NCBI GenBank assembly: GCA_036558305.1
Contig: DATBFX010000099.1
Span: 1 to 25,140 of the forward strand
Direction: 5' to 3'
DNA length: 25,140 nt
Origin: DATBFX01 sp036558305
GTDB taxonomy: Bacteria; Chloroflexota; Chloroflexia; Thermomicrobiales; UBA6265
How positions within the stretch are numbered: position 1 is the first letter of the stretch; each line of letters starts with the position of its first letter. Below the pieces are notes generated by a model. The model was given only the letters and a program-made list of their open reading frames with translations. It ran no database searches and had not been told where the DNA came from. A program made the position numbers and the translations under genes. Of the stretch, positions 14,720-23,435 are shown one piece after another.

Positions 14720-16000
14720 ATGGATGCCGTTCGCGCCTACGGTCGGCGCACCTTTGCGTCCCTCTCCATCCGAAACTACCGTCTCTATGCCATCGGGCAG
14801 GGGCTCTCGGCGTGCGGCTCGTGGATGCAATCCGTCGCCCAGGGCTTGCTCGTCCTACGCCTGACGGGATCGGGGACCGCGCTCGGGCTCGTGATCGCGT
14901 TGCAGGCCCTGCCCGTTCTCATCCTCGGGCCGTGGGGTGGCGTCGTCGCCGATCGCTTCCCCAAACGCAACATCCTCTTTGCCACCCAGACCGCCGGCGC
15001 GATCCTCGGCATCACCCTCGGGATACTCGTGATCGGCGATTGGATTCGGTTGTGGATGGTCTACGCGATGGGAATGCTCCTCGGGTTCATCCGCGTTTTC
15101 GACCAGCCCGCCCAGCAGACGTTCGTGCGGGAAATGGTCGGCACGAAGTACCTGGCCAACGCGATTTCGCTCACCGCGACCCAAGGGAACATGGCGCGCG
15201 TGATCGGGCCGTCGATCGCCGGCATCCTGGTGGCGACGGTCGGCCTCGGCACCTGCTTCATCGTCGACGGACTCTCGTACGTCGTGGTGATCGCCGTCCT
15301 GTCGCTGATGCGGACGAGCGAACTGCACCGCGCGCCGCAGGTTTCGCGCGCGAAGGGTCAACTCGTCGAGGGCTTTCGCTACGTCCTCTCCTCGCCCGTC
15401 CTGTCGAATCTCCTCTTGATGCTGGCCATCGTCGGCATGCTCACCTACGAGTTCTCGGTGATTCTGCCCCTCTTGTCGGAGTTCACGTTCGACGCCGGTA
15501 GCAGCGGCTATGCCGCGCTGACGGCGGCGATGGGCGCGGGCTCGGTCGTCGGCGGCCTCTACACCGCGAGCCGCCGCTACAGCACGCCGCGCAAACTGGC
15601 GACCGCAGCGGTCTGTTTCGGGTCGTCCGTGCTCCTGGTCGCCGCGGCGCCGACGCTCGCGTTTGCGGTGGCGGCGATGCTGGTCGTCGGTTTCTTCTCC
15701 ATCAACTTCACGTCGCTGGGAAACGTTGCCTTGCAACTCGAAGCGCGTCCCGACATGCAAGGCAGGGTGATGGCGCTCTACACGGTGGCGTTTCTCGGCA
15801 CGACGCCGATCGGCGGCCCGCTTCAGGGTTGGATCGGCGAGCACGCGGGGGCGCGGGTGTCCCTGGTGGTCGGGGGATCGGCGGCACTCTTCGCGGCAGG
15901 ACTCGGTCTCGCCGCCGCACGGCGGGCGGACCGGGCGAAGGCATCGCAAACGGAGCAGAGTCTGGCCTTGCAACCGCCCCCGCCGGCGGGACGTGGCTGA
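14720..16000 (+). CDS. MFS transporter (MFS_3 / EntS-like exporter)
   Basis: This is a 426-aa, twelve-helix membrane transporter of the major facilitator superfamily. The opening FASLSIRNYRLYAIGQGLSACGSWMQ is characteristic of the MFS_3 branch that includes the enterobactin exporter EntS and several drug or macrolide effluxers. The loop GGVVADRFPKRNIL (about residues 74-87) is the conserved motif A, and RVFDQPAQQTFVREMV and GNMARVIGPSIAG are branch-typical. The C-terminal tail after residue 395 is polar and proline-rich. No ligand genes lie nearby, so the substrate is unknown. The start has only a weak ribosome site. It ends 36 bases from the convergent fabI stop without a visible hairpin. 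Confidence 0.88.
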   Translation: MDAVRAYGRRTFASLSIRNYRLYAIGQGLSACGSWMQSVAQGLLVLRLTGSGTALGLVIALQALPVLILGPWGGVVADRFPKRNILFATQTAGAILGITLGILVIGDWIRLWMVYAMGMLLGFIRVFDQPAQQTFVREMVGTKYLANAISLTATQGNMARVIGPSIAGILVATVGLGTCFIVDGLSYVVVIAVLSLMRTSELHRAPQVSRAKGQLVEGFRYVLSSPVLSNLLLMLAIVGMLTYEFSVILPLLSEFTFDAGSSGYAALTAAMGAGSVVGGLYTASRRYSTPRKLATAAVCFGSSVLLVAAAPTLAFAVAAMLVVGFFSINFTSLGNVALQLEARPDMQGRVMALYTVAFLGTTPIGGPLQGWIGEHAGARVSLVVGGSAALFAAGLGLAAARRADRAKASQTEQSLALQPPPPAGRG

Positions 16001-16036
16001 GTCCGAAGCGACGCCGCCTCCGCAACGTATCGACGG

Positions 16037-16825
16037 TTACATCCCCATGATGTTGTAGCCGTTGTCGACGAACACCGTCTCGCCGGTCACCGCGGTCGAG
16101 AGGTCGCACGCCAGGAAGACGGCCAGTCCGGCGACGTGGCTCGCGTTGAACTCCTCTTTGATCGGCGCCCGTTCGGTCAGGTATTTGTGCATGTCCATGA
16201 AACCGGGGATGCCGCGCGCCGCCGCGGATTTGATCGGTCCGGCCGAGATCGCGTTGACCCGGATCCGCTGCTCGCCGAGGTCGGCCGCCAGATAGCGGAC
16301 CGTCGCTTCGAGGGAAGCCTTGGCAACGCCCATGACGTTGTAGCGCGGAAAGGCACGGTCGGCGCCGAGGTAGGTCATCGTGATGATGCTGCCGCCGTCG
16401 GACATCAGCGGCACGACGCGTTGGGCGGCGGCGATCAGCGAATAGACGCTGACGCTGTGGGCGATCTTGAAGCCCTCCCGCGTCGTCTCCAAGAACCGGC
16501 CCTTCAATTCGCCGACCGGGGCGAAGGCGATGCTGTGGACGAGGGAATCGACGCGACCGAAGTCCGCTTTGAGCGCATCGCCGAAGGCGTCGAGACTCTC
16601 GTCCGACTCCACGTCGGCTTGATAGGCGCTGCTGCCGGGATGCTCGGCGACGAAAGCTTCGACGTCGCGCTTCGACCGCTCGTCGAGGTAGCTGATTCCG
16701 ACCCGCGCCCCCTGATCGGCCATCGCCGCGGCGATCGCCCATCCGATACTCCACTTGTTGAGGACACCCATCACGACGCAGTTCTTGCCCGCGAGCAATC
16801 CGGTCCCTTGTGCCGCCACGCCCAT
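16037..16825 (-). CDS. fabI: Enoyl-[acyl-carrier-protein] reductase (NADH)
   Basis: FabI catalyses the last reduction in each round of fatty acid elongation (type II system) in the cytoplasm. The protein is 262 aa from the ATG. It has the atypical FabI nucleotide motif GVLNKWSIGWAIA (20-32), SIAFAP (98-103), and the catalytic pair Tyr152 and Tyr162 with Lys169 (Y-x6-K). The ending VDNGYNIMGM is a FabI signature. The start is uncertain: GGAGG touches the ATG at 16825 almost directly but is seven bases from the in-frame GTG at 16819, which may be the true start and would shorten the protein by two residues. It is divergent from the M19 dipeptidase. Confidence 0.96.
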   Translation of the reverse strand: MGVAAQGTGLLAGKNCVVMGVLNKWSIGWAIAAAMADQGARVGISYLDERSKRDVEAFVAEHPGSSAYQADVESDESLDAFGDALKADFGRVDSLVHSIAFAPVGELKGRFLETTREGFKIAHSVSVYSLIAAAQRVVPLMSDGGSIITMTYLGADRAFPRYNVMGVAKASLEATVRYLAADLGEQRIRVNAISAGPIKSAAARGIPGFMDMHKYLTERAPIKEEFNASHVAGLAVFLACDLSTAVTGETVFVDNGYNIMGM

Positions 16826-16923
16826 TCCTCCCCCGTTTCGGCCATCGCCGGATGACCGAGCACGCTCATTTGGTGCATGATACCCAGACAAACCTGACGC
16901 GACGACATTGGAGTGGAGGCGGC

Positions 16924-18000
16924 GTGAGCAATCTAAACGGTCGGGTGGTTCCGATCTTCGACGGGCACAACGACACGGTTTTGAGTCTGCGGACCACGGG
17001 GCGGTCGTTTTTCGACCGAAGCGAAATGGGACACGTCGACCTCCCCCGCGCGAAGTCGGGCGGGATGGCCGGCGGGTTCTTCGCCGTCTGGGTCCCCGAT
17101 CCGGGGCTGGCTCCGCCACCGGGAGAACAACCCGATCCCGATGTCTCCGCCTATGCGGACCCGACCAAGATGCCACCCCAGATGGCGACCGACTATGCCC
17201 AGCACTACGTCCTGAGCTCGCTGGCGACCTTGATCCGGCAGGCCGAAGCGTCCAGCGGCGAGATCGAGATCGTGACGACCGCCGCCGATCTCCGCCGCTG
17301 CGTCGAAAACGAGACCTTTGCCGTCGAACTCCACCTTGAAGGGGCCGAGCCGATCGATCCCGGTCTCGACGCCCTGGAGGTCTTCGCGCGGGCCGGGGTG
17401 CGCTCGGTCGGGATCGTCTGGTCGCGATCGAACGCGTTCGGGCACGGGGTGCCGTTCCAGTTCGATCACTCGCCCGATACCGGTCCGGGGCTGACCGACG
17501 CCGGCAAAGAGCTGGTTCGCGCCTGCAACCGGCTCGGCGTCCTGGTCGACGTCTCCCACCTGAACGAGGCCGGTTTTTGGGACGTCGCGCGCGTCAGCGA
17601 GGACCCGATCGTCGCCACCCATTCCGGCGTACATGCCCTCAGCCCATCGACGCGCAACCTGACCGACAAGCAACTCGATGCGATCCGCGAGTCCGAGGGG
17701 ATCGTCGGCGTCAACTTCCACGTCGGTTTCCTCCGGCCCGACGGGGAGGAGTTGCCCGCGGAAACGACGGTCGCCAACATTTCCGACCACGTCGACTACC
17801 TGGCAGAGCGAATCGGCATCGACAAGGTCGCGCTCGGTTCCGATTTCGACGGCGCGACGATGCCGGCCGACTTGCGCGACGCCGCCGGTCTGCCGCTCCT
17901 CATGACAGATCTCCGTAGCCGCGGTTACGACGACGACGCGCTACGGAAGATCGGCTACGAGAACTGGCTGCGCGTTTTCGAGAAGACCTGGGGCGAGTAG
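16924..18000 (+). CDS. Membrane dipeptidase (peptidase M19 family)
   Basis: This is a zinc dipeptidase of the renal-dipeptidase family, 358 aa, that cleaves dipeptides (sometimes D-amino-acid ones). The binuclear zinc site is complete: His15 and Asp17 (DGHND), Glu139 (HLEGAE), His212 (DVSHLN), His233 (THSG) and the late Asp307 (GSDFDG). There is no signal peptide, so the bacterial protein is probably cytoplasmic despite the family name. I chose GTG 16924, which has GGAGG just upstream, and which puts the first metal motif at its usual place; the frame is open to 16810 but that part overlaps the fabI leader. A DUF1835 gene follows after 31 bases. Confidence 0.93.
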   Translation: MSNLNGRVVPIFDGHNDTVLSLRTTGRSFFDRSEMGHVDLPRAKSGGMAGGFFAVWVPDPGLAPPPGEQPDPDVSAYADPTKMPPQMATDYAQHYVLSSLATLIRQAEASSGEIEIVTTAADLRRCVENETFAVELHLEGAEPIDPGLDALEVFARAGVRSVGIVWSRSNAFGHGVPFQFDHSPDTGPGLTDAGKELVRACNRLGVLVDVSHLNEAGFWDVARVSEDPIVATHSGVHALSPSTRNLTDKQLDAIRESEGIVGVNFHVGFLRPDGEELPAETTVANISDHVDYLAERIGIDKVALGSDFDGATMPADLRDAAGLPLLMTDLRSRGYDDDALRKIGYENWLRVFEKTWGE

Positions 18001-18031
18001 GACCGACCTCACGGCCCCGGAGACGGAGCGG

Positions 18032-19042
18032 ATGCTGCACATCACCAACGGGGACAGTGCGGCCGGGGGGATCGTGGCGAGCGGTCTGGACGGAATCATC
18101 CTGCCTTGGCGCGACGTGCTCCACGAGGGACCGATTCCGTCGGCGCTGAGCCTCGACGAACTCCGGGACGTCCGCGCACGGTTCATTGCGAGTCGCGGTT
18201 GGGGCCAATACGAGCAACTGCGTGCCGATTTCCGGCGGCGTGACGAAATCGTGACCGGTTTTCGGGAGCATGAGGAGGTCGTGCTCTGGTTCGAACACGA
18301 TCTCTACGACCAACTCCAACTCCTCCAGGTACTCGATCGGTTCGCCGGGCAGCGGTTGGGTTCGACCCGGTTGTCGATGATCTGCATCGGTGCCTTCCCC
18401 GGTGTGCTCCCGTTTTACGGTCTCGGTCAGTTGAGCGGGGAGCAGATGTCTTCGCTCTTTCCTCAGCGCCAAAGGGTGACCGCCACGCAGCTTGACCTCG
18501 CGCGAACCGCCTGGGATGCGGTGCGGTCGTCCGATCCCACCGCAGTCGAGCGGGTCCTCGCCGGCGATACGCACGACTTGCCGTTCCTGCACGGTGCGCT
18601 CACCCGTTACCTTGAGGAGTTTCCGTCTCGGCGCGAAGGATTATCGCGGACCGAACGGCAGACGCTCGAGGTGATCGGAGAGGGATCCCGCACGGCGGGC
18701 GAGCTATTCCGCGACGTCTTCGACCGTGAGGAGCGCCCGTTCATGGGCGACGAGCAGTACTGGAGTCGGCTTCACACGCTGACGGTTGGCCCTTACCCGT
18801 TGCTTGCGCCGCTCGCGCCGACGGCGCTCGCCATTCCCGAACCTGATCGCGACCCGACACCGTTCGCCGGGCAGTCGTTCGCGATCACCGATGATGGACG
18901 CAAGGTTGTCTCGGGCGAGGCCGACCACGTGTCCCTCAACGGCATCGACCGCTGGATCGGCGGTGTCCATCTCCGCGGACGGACCGTTCCGTGGCGGTGG
19001 GACGCCTCCGCCGCACCGGCTCGACTGCGTCGGGTGGCATGA
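18032..19042 (+). CDS. DUF1835 domain protein of unknown function
   Basis: This is a 336-aa soluble protein. Residues 1-120 match the DUF1835 pattern: LHITNGDSAAGGI at the start, LPWRDVLHEGPIP (24-36), and VLWFEHDLYDQLQLLQ near 84-99. The remaining part has the feel of the winged-helix-like C-terminal region seen in these proteins, with LSRTERQTLEVI and GDEQYWSRL. No catalytic site is known for the family. An ATG at 18032 follows GGAG. It stands 31 bases after the dipeptidase and likely shares its transcript. I cannot offer a function. Confidence 0.82.
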   Translation: MLHITNGDSAAGGIVASGLDGIILPWRDVLHEGPIPSALSLDELRDVRARFIASRGWGQYEQLRADFRRRDEIVTGFREHEEVVLWFEHDLYDQLQLLQVLDRFAGQRLGSTRLSMICIGAFPGVLPFYGLGQLSGEQMSSLFPQRQRVTATQLDLARTAWDAVRSSDPTAVERVLAGDTHDLPFLHGALTRYLEEFPSRREGLSRTERQTLEVIGEGSRTAGELFRDVFDREERPFMGDEQYWSRLHTLTVGPYPLLAPLAPTALAIPEPDRDPTPFAGQSFAITDDGRKVVSGEADHVSLNGIDRWIGGVHLRGRTVPWRWDASAAPARLRRVA

Positions 19043-19130
19043 CCGATGCGGGGACACCGCCTCTCGTACGTCGAGCGGCAACTCCCGACTCGCCCTCGCC
19101 GGTCCGTTCCGTCGACAAGGAGGTCAGCCG

Positions 19131-20507
19131 GTGGCGATGGCACGTAGGCAATGGCTCAGAAGCCTTGGCATCACCCTGGTGATCCTCGGGTGGGTCGGTG
19201 CCGGTGGGGTGGCCGCGCAGGAGGGCAGTCCGGTCGCCAGCCCGGCACCGGCGGCGTCCACGGACTGGTCGACCTATCACCGCGACAACGCCCGCACCGG
19301 CTACGTTCCCGGTCTGCCCGATCCCCAGCACCTCGACCGTGCCTGGAGCACCGAACTCGACGGTGCCGTCTACGCCGAGCCCCTGGTTGTCGGCGACCGG
19401 GTCCTCGTCGCGACCGAAGGGGATACGCTCTACTCACTCGATGCGGCGACGGGACAGGTGCAATGGCACACCAACTTCGGGTCGCCGGTGCCGTCGTCGG
19501 AGTTGCCGTGCGGCAACATCGATCCCCTGGGCATCACCGGGACGCCGGTCTACGACCCGGCCACCGGTCTGGTCTTCGCCGTGGCCGAAGTGCAGGGCGA
19601 CGCCGGCCCCTCCCACCTCCTGGTCGGGCTCGACGCCGCAACCGGCGAGGTCCGGGTTCGGCGGTCGGCCGATCCGCCGGGGTTCGCCCCGCTTGCCCAC
19701 CAACAACGAGCGGCGCTCGCGCTCTCGCGGGGGATGGTCTACGTCGCCTACGGCGGTCTCTTTGGCGACTGCGGCGACTATCTTGGGACGGTGGTGGCCG
19801 CGCGCACGGACGGGCAAGGTGACCTGCTGATGTTCCAGGTTCCAACCACCCGCGAGGGCGGCATCTGGGCACCGCCGGGGCCGGTCATCGACGCCGCCGG
19901 CGATCTCTTCGTCTCGGTCGGCAACGGGGAAGCGACCGGGGGCGACTGGGATCACAGCGACTCGGTGCTCCGCCTCTCGCCGAACCTGGAACTGAAGGAC
20001 GGTTTCGCCCCGGAGGAGTGGGCCGAGGACAACGCTTCCGATGCCGATCTGGGGTCGCTGGCGCCGGTGCTCCTGCCCGACGGCTCGATCTTCATCGCCG
20101 GCAAGTCCGGTACGGGATACCTCCTCGACAGCAACGCCCTCGGCGGCGTCGGCGGTCAAACCACCGCGGCACCGGTCTGCCGGGCCTTCGGCGGCGCCGC
20201 CGTCGTCGATTCGCGCATCTTTCTTCCCTGCACCGACGGACTGCGCGAAATCGCAGTCGGGCCGGGCGCCGCGTTCGCGCTGGGTTGGCAGGCGCAGGAC
20301 GGGGCGAACGGCTCACCCGTCGTCGGCGGCAACACCGTCTACGCCACCGGTTCGGGCGGGACACTCTACGCCCTCAACCTCGACGACGGCAGCGTCCGGG
20401 CGAAGGTCGACGTGGGCGAGACCTCGCGATTCGCGACACCGACCCTGGCCGGTGGCCGGATCTTCCTCGGCACGATGACGGGTGTGGTCGCGGTGGTCGG
20501 CTCGTGA
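19131..20507 (+). CDS. Secreted PQQ/BamB-type beta-propeller protein
   Basis: This is a 458-aa exported protein made of PQQ-like repeats, each with a YSLDAATGQVQW or YALNLDDGSVRAK type turn, which build a beta-propeller. An N-terminal signal peptide (hydrophobic about residues 11-24) ends near GGVAAQE. A short Pro/Ser/Ala linker then leads to the sequence WSTYHRDNARTGYVPG, the typical first blade. The cysteines (SELPCGNID, GDCGDYL, APVCRAF, LPCTDG) suggest disulfides and an extracellular place. The GTG at 19131 is spaced seven bases from AAGGAGG and is preferred to the ATG at 19137. No dehydrogenase signature residues are apparent, so a binding or scaffold role is as likely as an enzyme. Confidence 0.83.
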   Translation: MAMARRQWLRSLGITLVILGWVGAGGVAAQEGSPVASPAPAASTDWSTYHRDNARTGYVPGLPDPQHLDRAWSTELDGAVYAEPLVVGDRVLVATEGDTLYSLDAATGQVQWHTNFGSPVPSSELPCGNIDPLGITGTPVYDPATGLVFAVAEVQGDAGPSHLLVGLDAATGEVRVRRSADPPGFAPLAHQQRAALALSRGMVYVAYGGLFGDCGDYLGTVVAARTDGQGDLLMFQVPTTREGGIWAPPGPVIDAAGDLFVSVGNGEATGGDWDHSDSVLRLSPNLELKDGFAPEEWAEDNASDADLGSLAPVLLPDGSIFIAGKSGTGYLLDSNALGGVGGQTTAAPVCRAFGGAAVVDSRIFLPCTDGLREIAVGPGAAFALGWQAQDGANGSPVVGGNTVYATGSGGTLYALNLDDGSVRAKVDVGETSRFATPTLAGGRIFLGTMTGVVAVVGS

Positions 20508-20526
20508 CGCGGTCGAAGCCCGCTGC

Positions 20527-21063
20527 TCAATAGACGATCAGGCTGCGGATATCGTAGCCCTGCAACAACCCTCGCCCGTTCAGGAATCCCAACTCCGCCA
20601 GCACGCTGATCCCGGCGACCTCGGCCCCGAGCCGTTCGACCAGATTGACCGCCGCGCGGACCGTGCCGCCGGTGGCCAGCAGATCGTCCACGATCAGGAC
20701 GCGTTCGCCGGGGCGGATGGCATCGCTGTGGACCTCCACGGTGTTGCTTCCGTATTCCAGCGCGTACTCCTCGCGGAGGGTGGCGGCGGGGAGTCGCCCG
20801 ACCTTGCGGACCGGCACCAGCCCGGCACCGAGTTGGTAGGCAACCGGCGCGCCGAGGATGAACCCGCGGCTCTCGATCGCGACAACGATCGAGACACCCG
20901 CGAAGGGCACGGCCATCGCGTCGACGGCCGCGCGGAACGACGGGGCGTCGGCGAGCAGCGGCGTGATGTCCCGGAAGAGGATGCCCGGTTGGGGAAAGTC
21001 CGGGATGTCGCGCACCTTGGCGCGAAGGGCTTCGACGTCGACCTGCTGCACCGCTTCGCTCAC
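20527..21063 (-). CDS. apt: Adenine phosphoribosyltransferase
   Basis: This enzyme salvages adenine to AMP using phosphoribosyl pyrophosphate, in the cytoplasm. The protein is 178 aa, as usual. It begins with the family pattern KVRDIPDFPQPGILFRDITP (residues 16-35), has ESRGFILGAP in the middle, and carries the PRPP-binding motif VLIVDDLLATGGT. I chose the GTG at 21063 because GGAGG lies six bases upstream and the length fits; the frame stays open to 21531 but the added part is Arg-rich and unlike any known domain. It is convergent with the beta-propeller gene and divergent from the metallopeptidase. Confidence 0.95.
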   Translation of the reverse strand: MSEAVQQVDVEALRAKVRDIPDFPQPGILFRDITPLLADAPSFRAAVDAMAVPFAGVSIVVAIESRGFILGAPVAYQLGAGLVPVRKVGRLPAATLREEYALEYGSNTVEVHSDAIRPGERVLIVDDLLATGGTVRAAVNLVERLGAEVAGISVLAELGFLNGRGLLQGYDIRSLIVY

Positions 21064-21352
21064 GATCTTCCTCCGCCTTGCACGACCCCTGCAATACCAC
21101 GCCCGGACCGCGGCGAGTTTAGCCCACCGAGCGTCGTGCGGTCCGCACCGGCTGATGTGCCTCCTTCGTTTTGCTCCGCCGTTGGAGCAGGTAATCGCGT
21201 AGGTGTTTCGACGGATGACCTCGAAAGCGGCGACGGCCAGGATGTCGCTGTACCCGGCGAGTGACCACGGGTAAGGACGTAATGGCGGACTACGTAGGGC
21301 AGGTTGCCGGGGATAAGGAAAAGCGGCCTGGCAAGAGGAGACTCGATACCTA
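21064..21352. other. Divergent intergenic region apt / metallopeptidase
   Basis: About 290 bases must carry both promoters. I see no clean sigma-70 pair, no known riboswitch core and no terminator. AGAGGAG at about 21331-21337 lies rather far (about 15 bases) from the metallopeptidase ATG, so the start of that gene may be regulated or misplaced. Confidence 0.4.
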
Positions 21353-23347
21353 ATGGACGGCGAGACGACGTGCGTCACACCGGATTTCGAAACGCCCAAA
21401 GTCGAGATCAAGAAGAGAAGGCGGTCACGGCGGCGAATCCGCCTGTCGTTCCTGCCGGCGCGGAATGCACGGCGCGGTTGGCAAGCGCGGCTGGTGTCGG
21501 TCGCCGTGCTGCTGTCGATCCTGGCCGGCATGATCTCGCCGGTCGCCGCCGCGCCGAGGCGACCCGTCGCGTCCAGTCACCCCACGGCCAACGCGCCGGC
21601 ATCCGGGGCAAAGATCGCCTCAGGTGCGGACTCTCGCCGTGCCAGTGCGCCCTCGCGCGCACCGTCCGCGGCCGGCAGCCCGGTGCCATGCGACAGTCTT
21701 TCTCCCAATCCTTCCCGCTTCAAAGGCACGGGACTCGTCGACTGCCTGCAGTACTCCAACCAGCACCTGAACGGTGCCGACTACTCGCTCTATTACCCGG
21801 TTGAATGGGAGCCAAACGGCGGCTGGGGTTACGGCTACCTCGATCCGGCGCAAGAGGCGATCGAGCAGTCGGTCAAGACCTTCAGCCAGTACGGCACGAT
21901 GGGAAACGTCGTCGTCGTCTTTTCGCTGCTCGATCTGGACCACGGGACGGACTACGCCAACAGTCAGGTCCAAGAACTTCTGACCACCCAGGCGTGCACG
22001 GTGGTGATCTTCACCCTGATGGCCGAATTGTCGTTCGACTCCTTTCGTCAGGTCCTCGCCCACGAGATCTTCCATTGTTTCGAATACTGGAACCTGCCGG
22101 AGCAGTTCGACCTGAGCAATAGGAAGTGGTGGGTCGAAGGGCTGGCCGAGTATTTCAGCAACGTCGCCTATCCCTCGGTGAACTTCGAATGGACCCGGAT
22201 GGCCGCCTTCGACAATGGGTCGGAGGATGTGCCGCTGACCCAGATGTCGTACGAGGCCTGCGTCTTCTGGCAGTTTCTCGGCAACGAGATCGGCAACGAC
22301 GGCACCCTTCTCTTGCTCCACGCACTGCCGACGTCCGGCGGCGAGCGCGAACAGCAACAGGCACTCCGCGACTATCCCGGTTTCGCCGATCTCTACCAGC
22401 GGTTCGCCGAGCAGTATGTGGACAAGACGATCGCCGACACCGGCGGCGGGATGATCCCGATCAATCCCCAGATCTACTCGTCGGACAAGATCGTCCGCGG
22501 GAGCGGTCGGATCGAATTCGAGCCCGATCCGTTCACGATCGGCCGCTTCTCCTGGAAATTCGCCCCCGATCCCAAGATCGTGATCGAGGTCGTCCACGGC
22601 ACTCTCAAATACGGCGCGCGGAGTACGTCCGCGCCCGGTACCTGGGCCGAGATGCGGAAAACGGTTGATTGCGACGACCCGCGGGAGTGGACGACCGCCG
22701 TGACCAGTCTCGCGATCGCCCCCGAGAAGGATGCCAAAATCGTCTTCAACTTCAACGGGTTCGAATCCGACTGCAAAGACAACGTCTGCGGCACCCCATC
22801 CGCCTCGACCCCGACCACCGACGGTGGCGCCGCGACGGTCGACGATAGCTGCGAAGCGGACGTCACCGACACCTGCCTGATCGGGACCTGGGCGGCGACC
22901 GACGTCGAAGCCTCCTTCGTCGATGCCTACGCCGTCGTCAATCCCGCCATCGACCTGAACTACAGCGGCATCGACGGTTCGTTGACCTACACATTCGGCG
23001 AAACCAACGTCACGGTCTCCGCCGACGAGTTCGTCATCAAAGCCGGTGCCACCATCGCGGGGACGAACGCCGACATCGAGATCGGCATCGACGGCTCCAC
23101 CAGCGCCCCCTACCACGTCAACGCCGGCGGTCTCTCCGGCGAGGCCGAGATGGTACCGAACGACTTCACGATGACCGCGACCGTCCTTCTCGACGGTGAG
23201 GAGGTCTACTCCGACGACATCGGCGATTTCTTACTCCTCGTCGGTGGGTCCTTCGACTATTCGTGCCAGGGGAACTCCCTCAAACTCGCGTTGATCATGC
23301 CCGACGGTCGCGGTCTGCCGCCGATGACCCTCGAGCGCCAACCGTAG
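21353..23347 (+). CDS. Secreted HExxH zinc metallopeptidase with C-terminal beta domain
   Basis: This is a 664-aa protein. An N-terminal stretch of about 45 residues, with a basic KKRRRSRRR run, precedes a signal sequence (about 47-62) ending VAAA (64-67). A Ser/Ala/Pro linker (about 68-112) follows. The catalytic part has the zinc motif H237-E-I-F-H241 in LAHEIFHCFEYW, and WWVEGLAEYF (259-268), where Glu262 is the likely third ligand, as in gluzincins. From about residue 503 a separate domain starts with CLIGTW (Cys508) and ends with DYSCQGNSLKL (Cys638). It is rich in beta strands, and a disulfide between the two cysteines is likely; it recalls lipocalin-like domains of secreted bacterial proteins. 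I do not recognise the peptidase family. Substrate unknown. Confidence 0.8.
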   Translation: MDGETTCVTPDFETPKVEIKKRRRSRRRIRLSFLPARNARRGWQARLVSVAVLLSILAGMISPVAAAPRRPVASSHPTANAPASGAKIASGADSRRASAPSRAPSAAGSPVPCDSLSPNPSRFKGTGLVDCLQYSNQHLNGADYSLYYPVEWEPNGGWGYGYLDPAQEAIEQSVKTFSQYGTMGNVVVVFSLLDLDHGTDYANSQVQELLTTQACTVVIFTLMAELSFDSFRQVLAHEIFHCFEYWNLPEQFDLSNRKWWVEGLAEYFSNVAYPSVNFEWTRMAAFDNGSEDVPLTQMSYEACVFWQFLGNEIGNDGTLLLLHALPTSGGEREQQQALRDYPGFADLYQRFAEQYVDKTIADTGGGMIPINPQIYSSDKIVRGSGRIEFEPDPFTIGRFSWKFAPDPKIVIEVVHGTLKYGARSTSAPGTWAEMRKTVDCDDPREWTTAVTSLAIAPEKDAKIVFNFNGFESDCKDNVCGTPSASTPTTDGGAATVDDSCEADVTDTCLIGTWAATDVEASFVDAYAVVNPAIDLNYSGIDGSLTYTFGETNVTVSADEFVIKAGATIAGTNADIEIGIDGSTSAPYHVNAGGLSGEAEMVPNDFTMTATVLLDGEEVYSDDIGDFLLLVGGSFDYSCQGNSLKLALIMPDGRGLPPMTLERQP

Positions 23348-23368
23348 CGTCTGGTTGTTGTCGTAGGT

Positions 23369-23409
23369 CGGGTCCGGCGAACGCGGAATGGTTGCGATCG
23401 CCGGACCCG
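23369..23409 (+). terminator. Stem-loop after the metallopeptidase gene
   Basis: CGGGTCCGGCGA (23369-23380) pairs perfectly over 12 bases with TCGCCGGACCCG (23398-23409) around a 17-base loop, 21 bases past the stop codon. No T-run follows, but the stem is strong. It may end the metallopeptidase transcript or lessen read-through into the monooxygenase. Confidence 0.5.
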
Positions 23410-23435
23410 GACGAGTAATGGAAACGGAGTAGACG

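Noticed and set aside
21064..21352. Riboswitch in the apt/metallopeptidase gap
   Set aside because: I could match no conserved core of known classes (purine, cobalamin, c-di-GMP, guanidine); a covariance-model search would be needed.
21064..21531. N-terminal extension of apt
   Set aside because: The added 156 residues fit no domain, overlap the divergent metallopeptidase gene, and make the enzyme far longer than its family.
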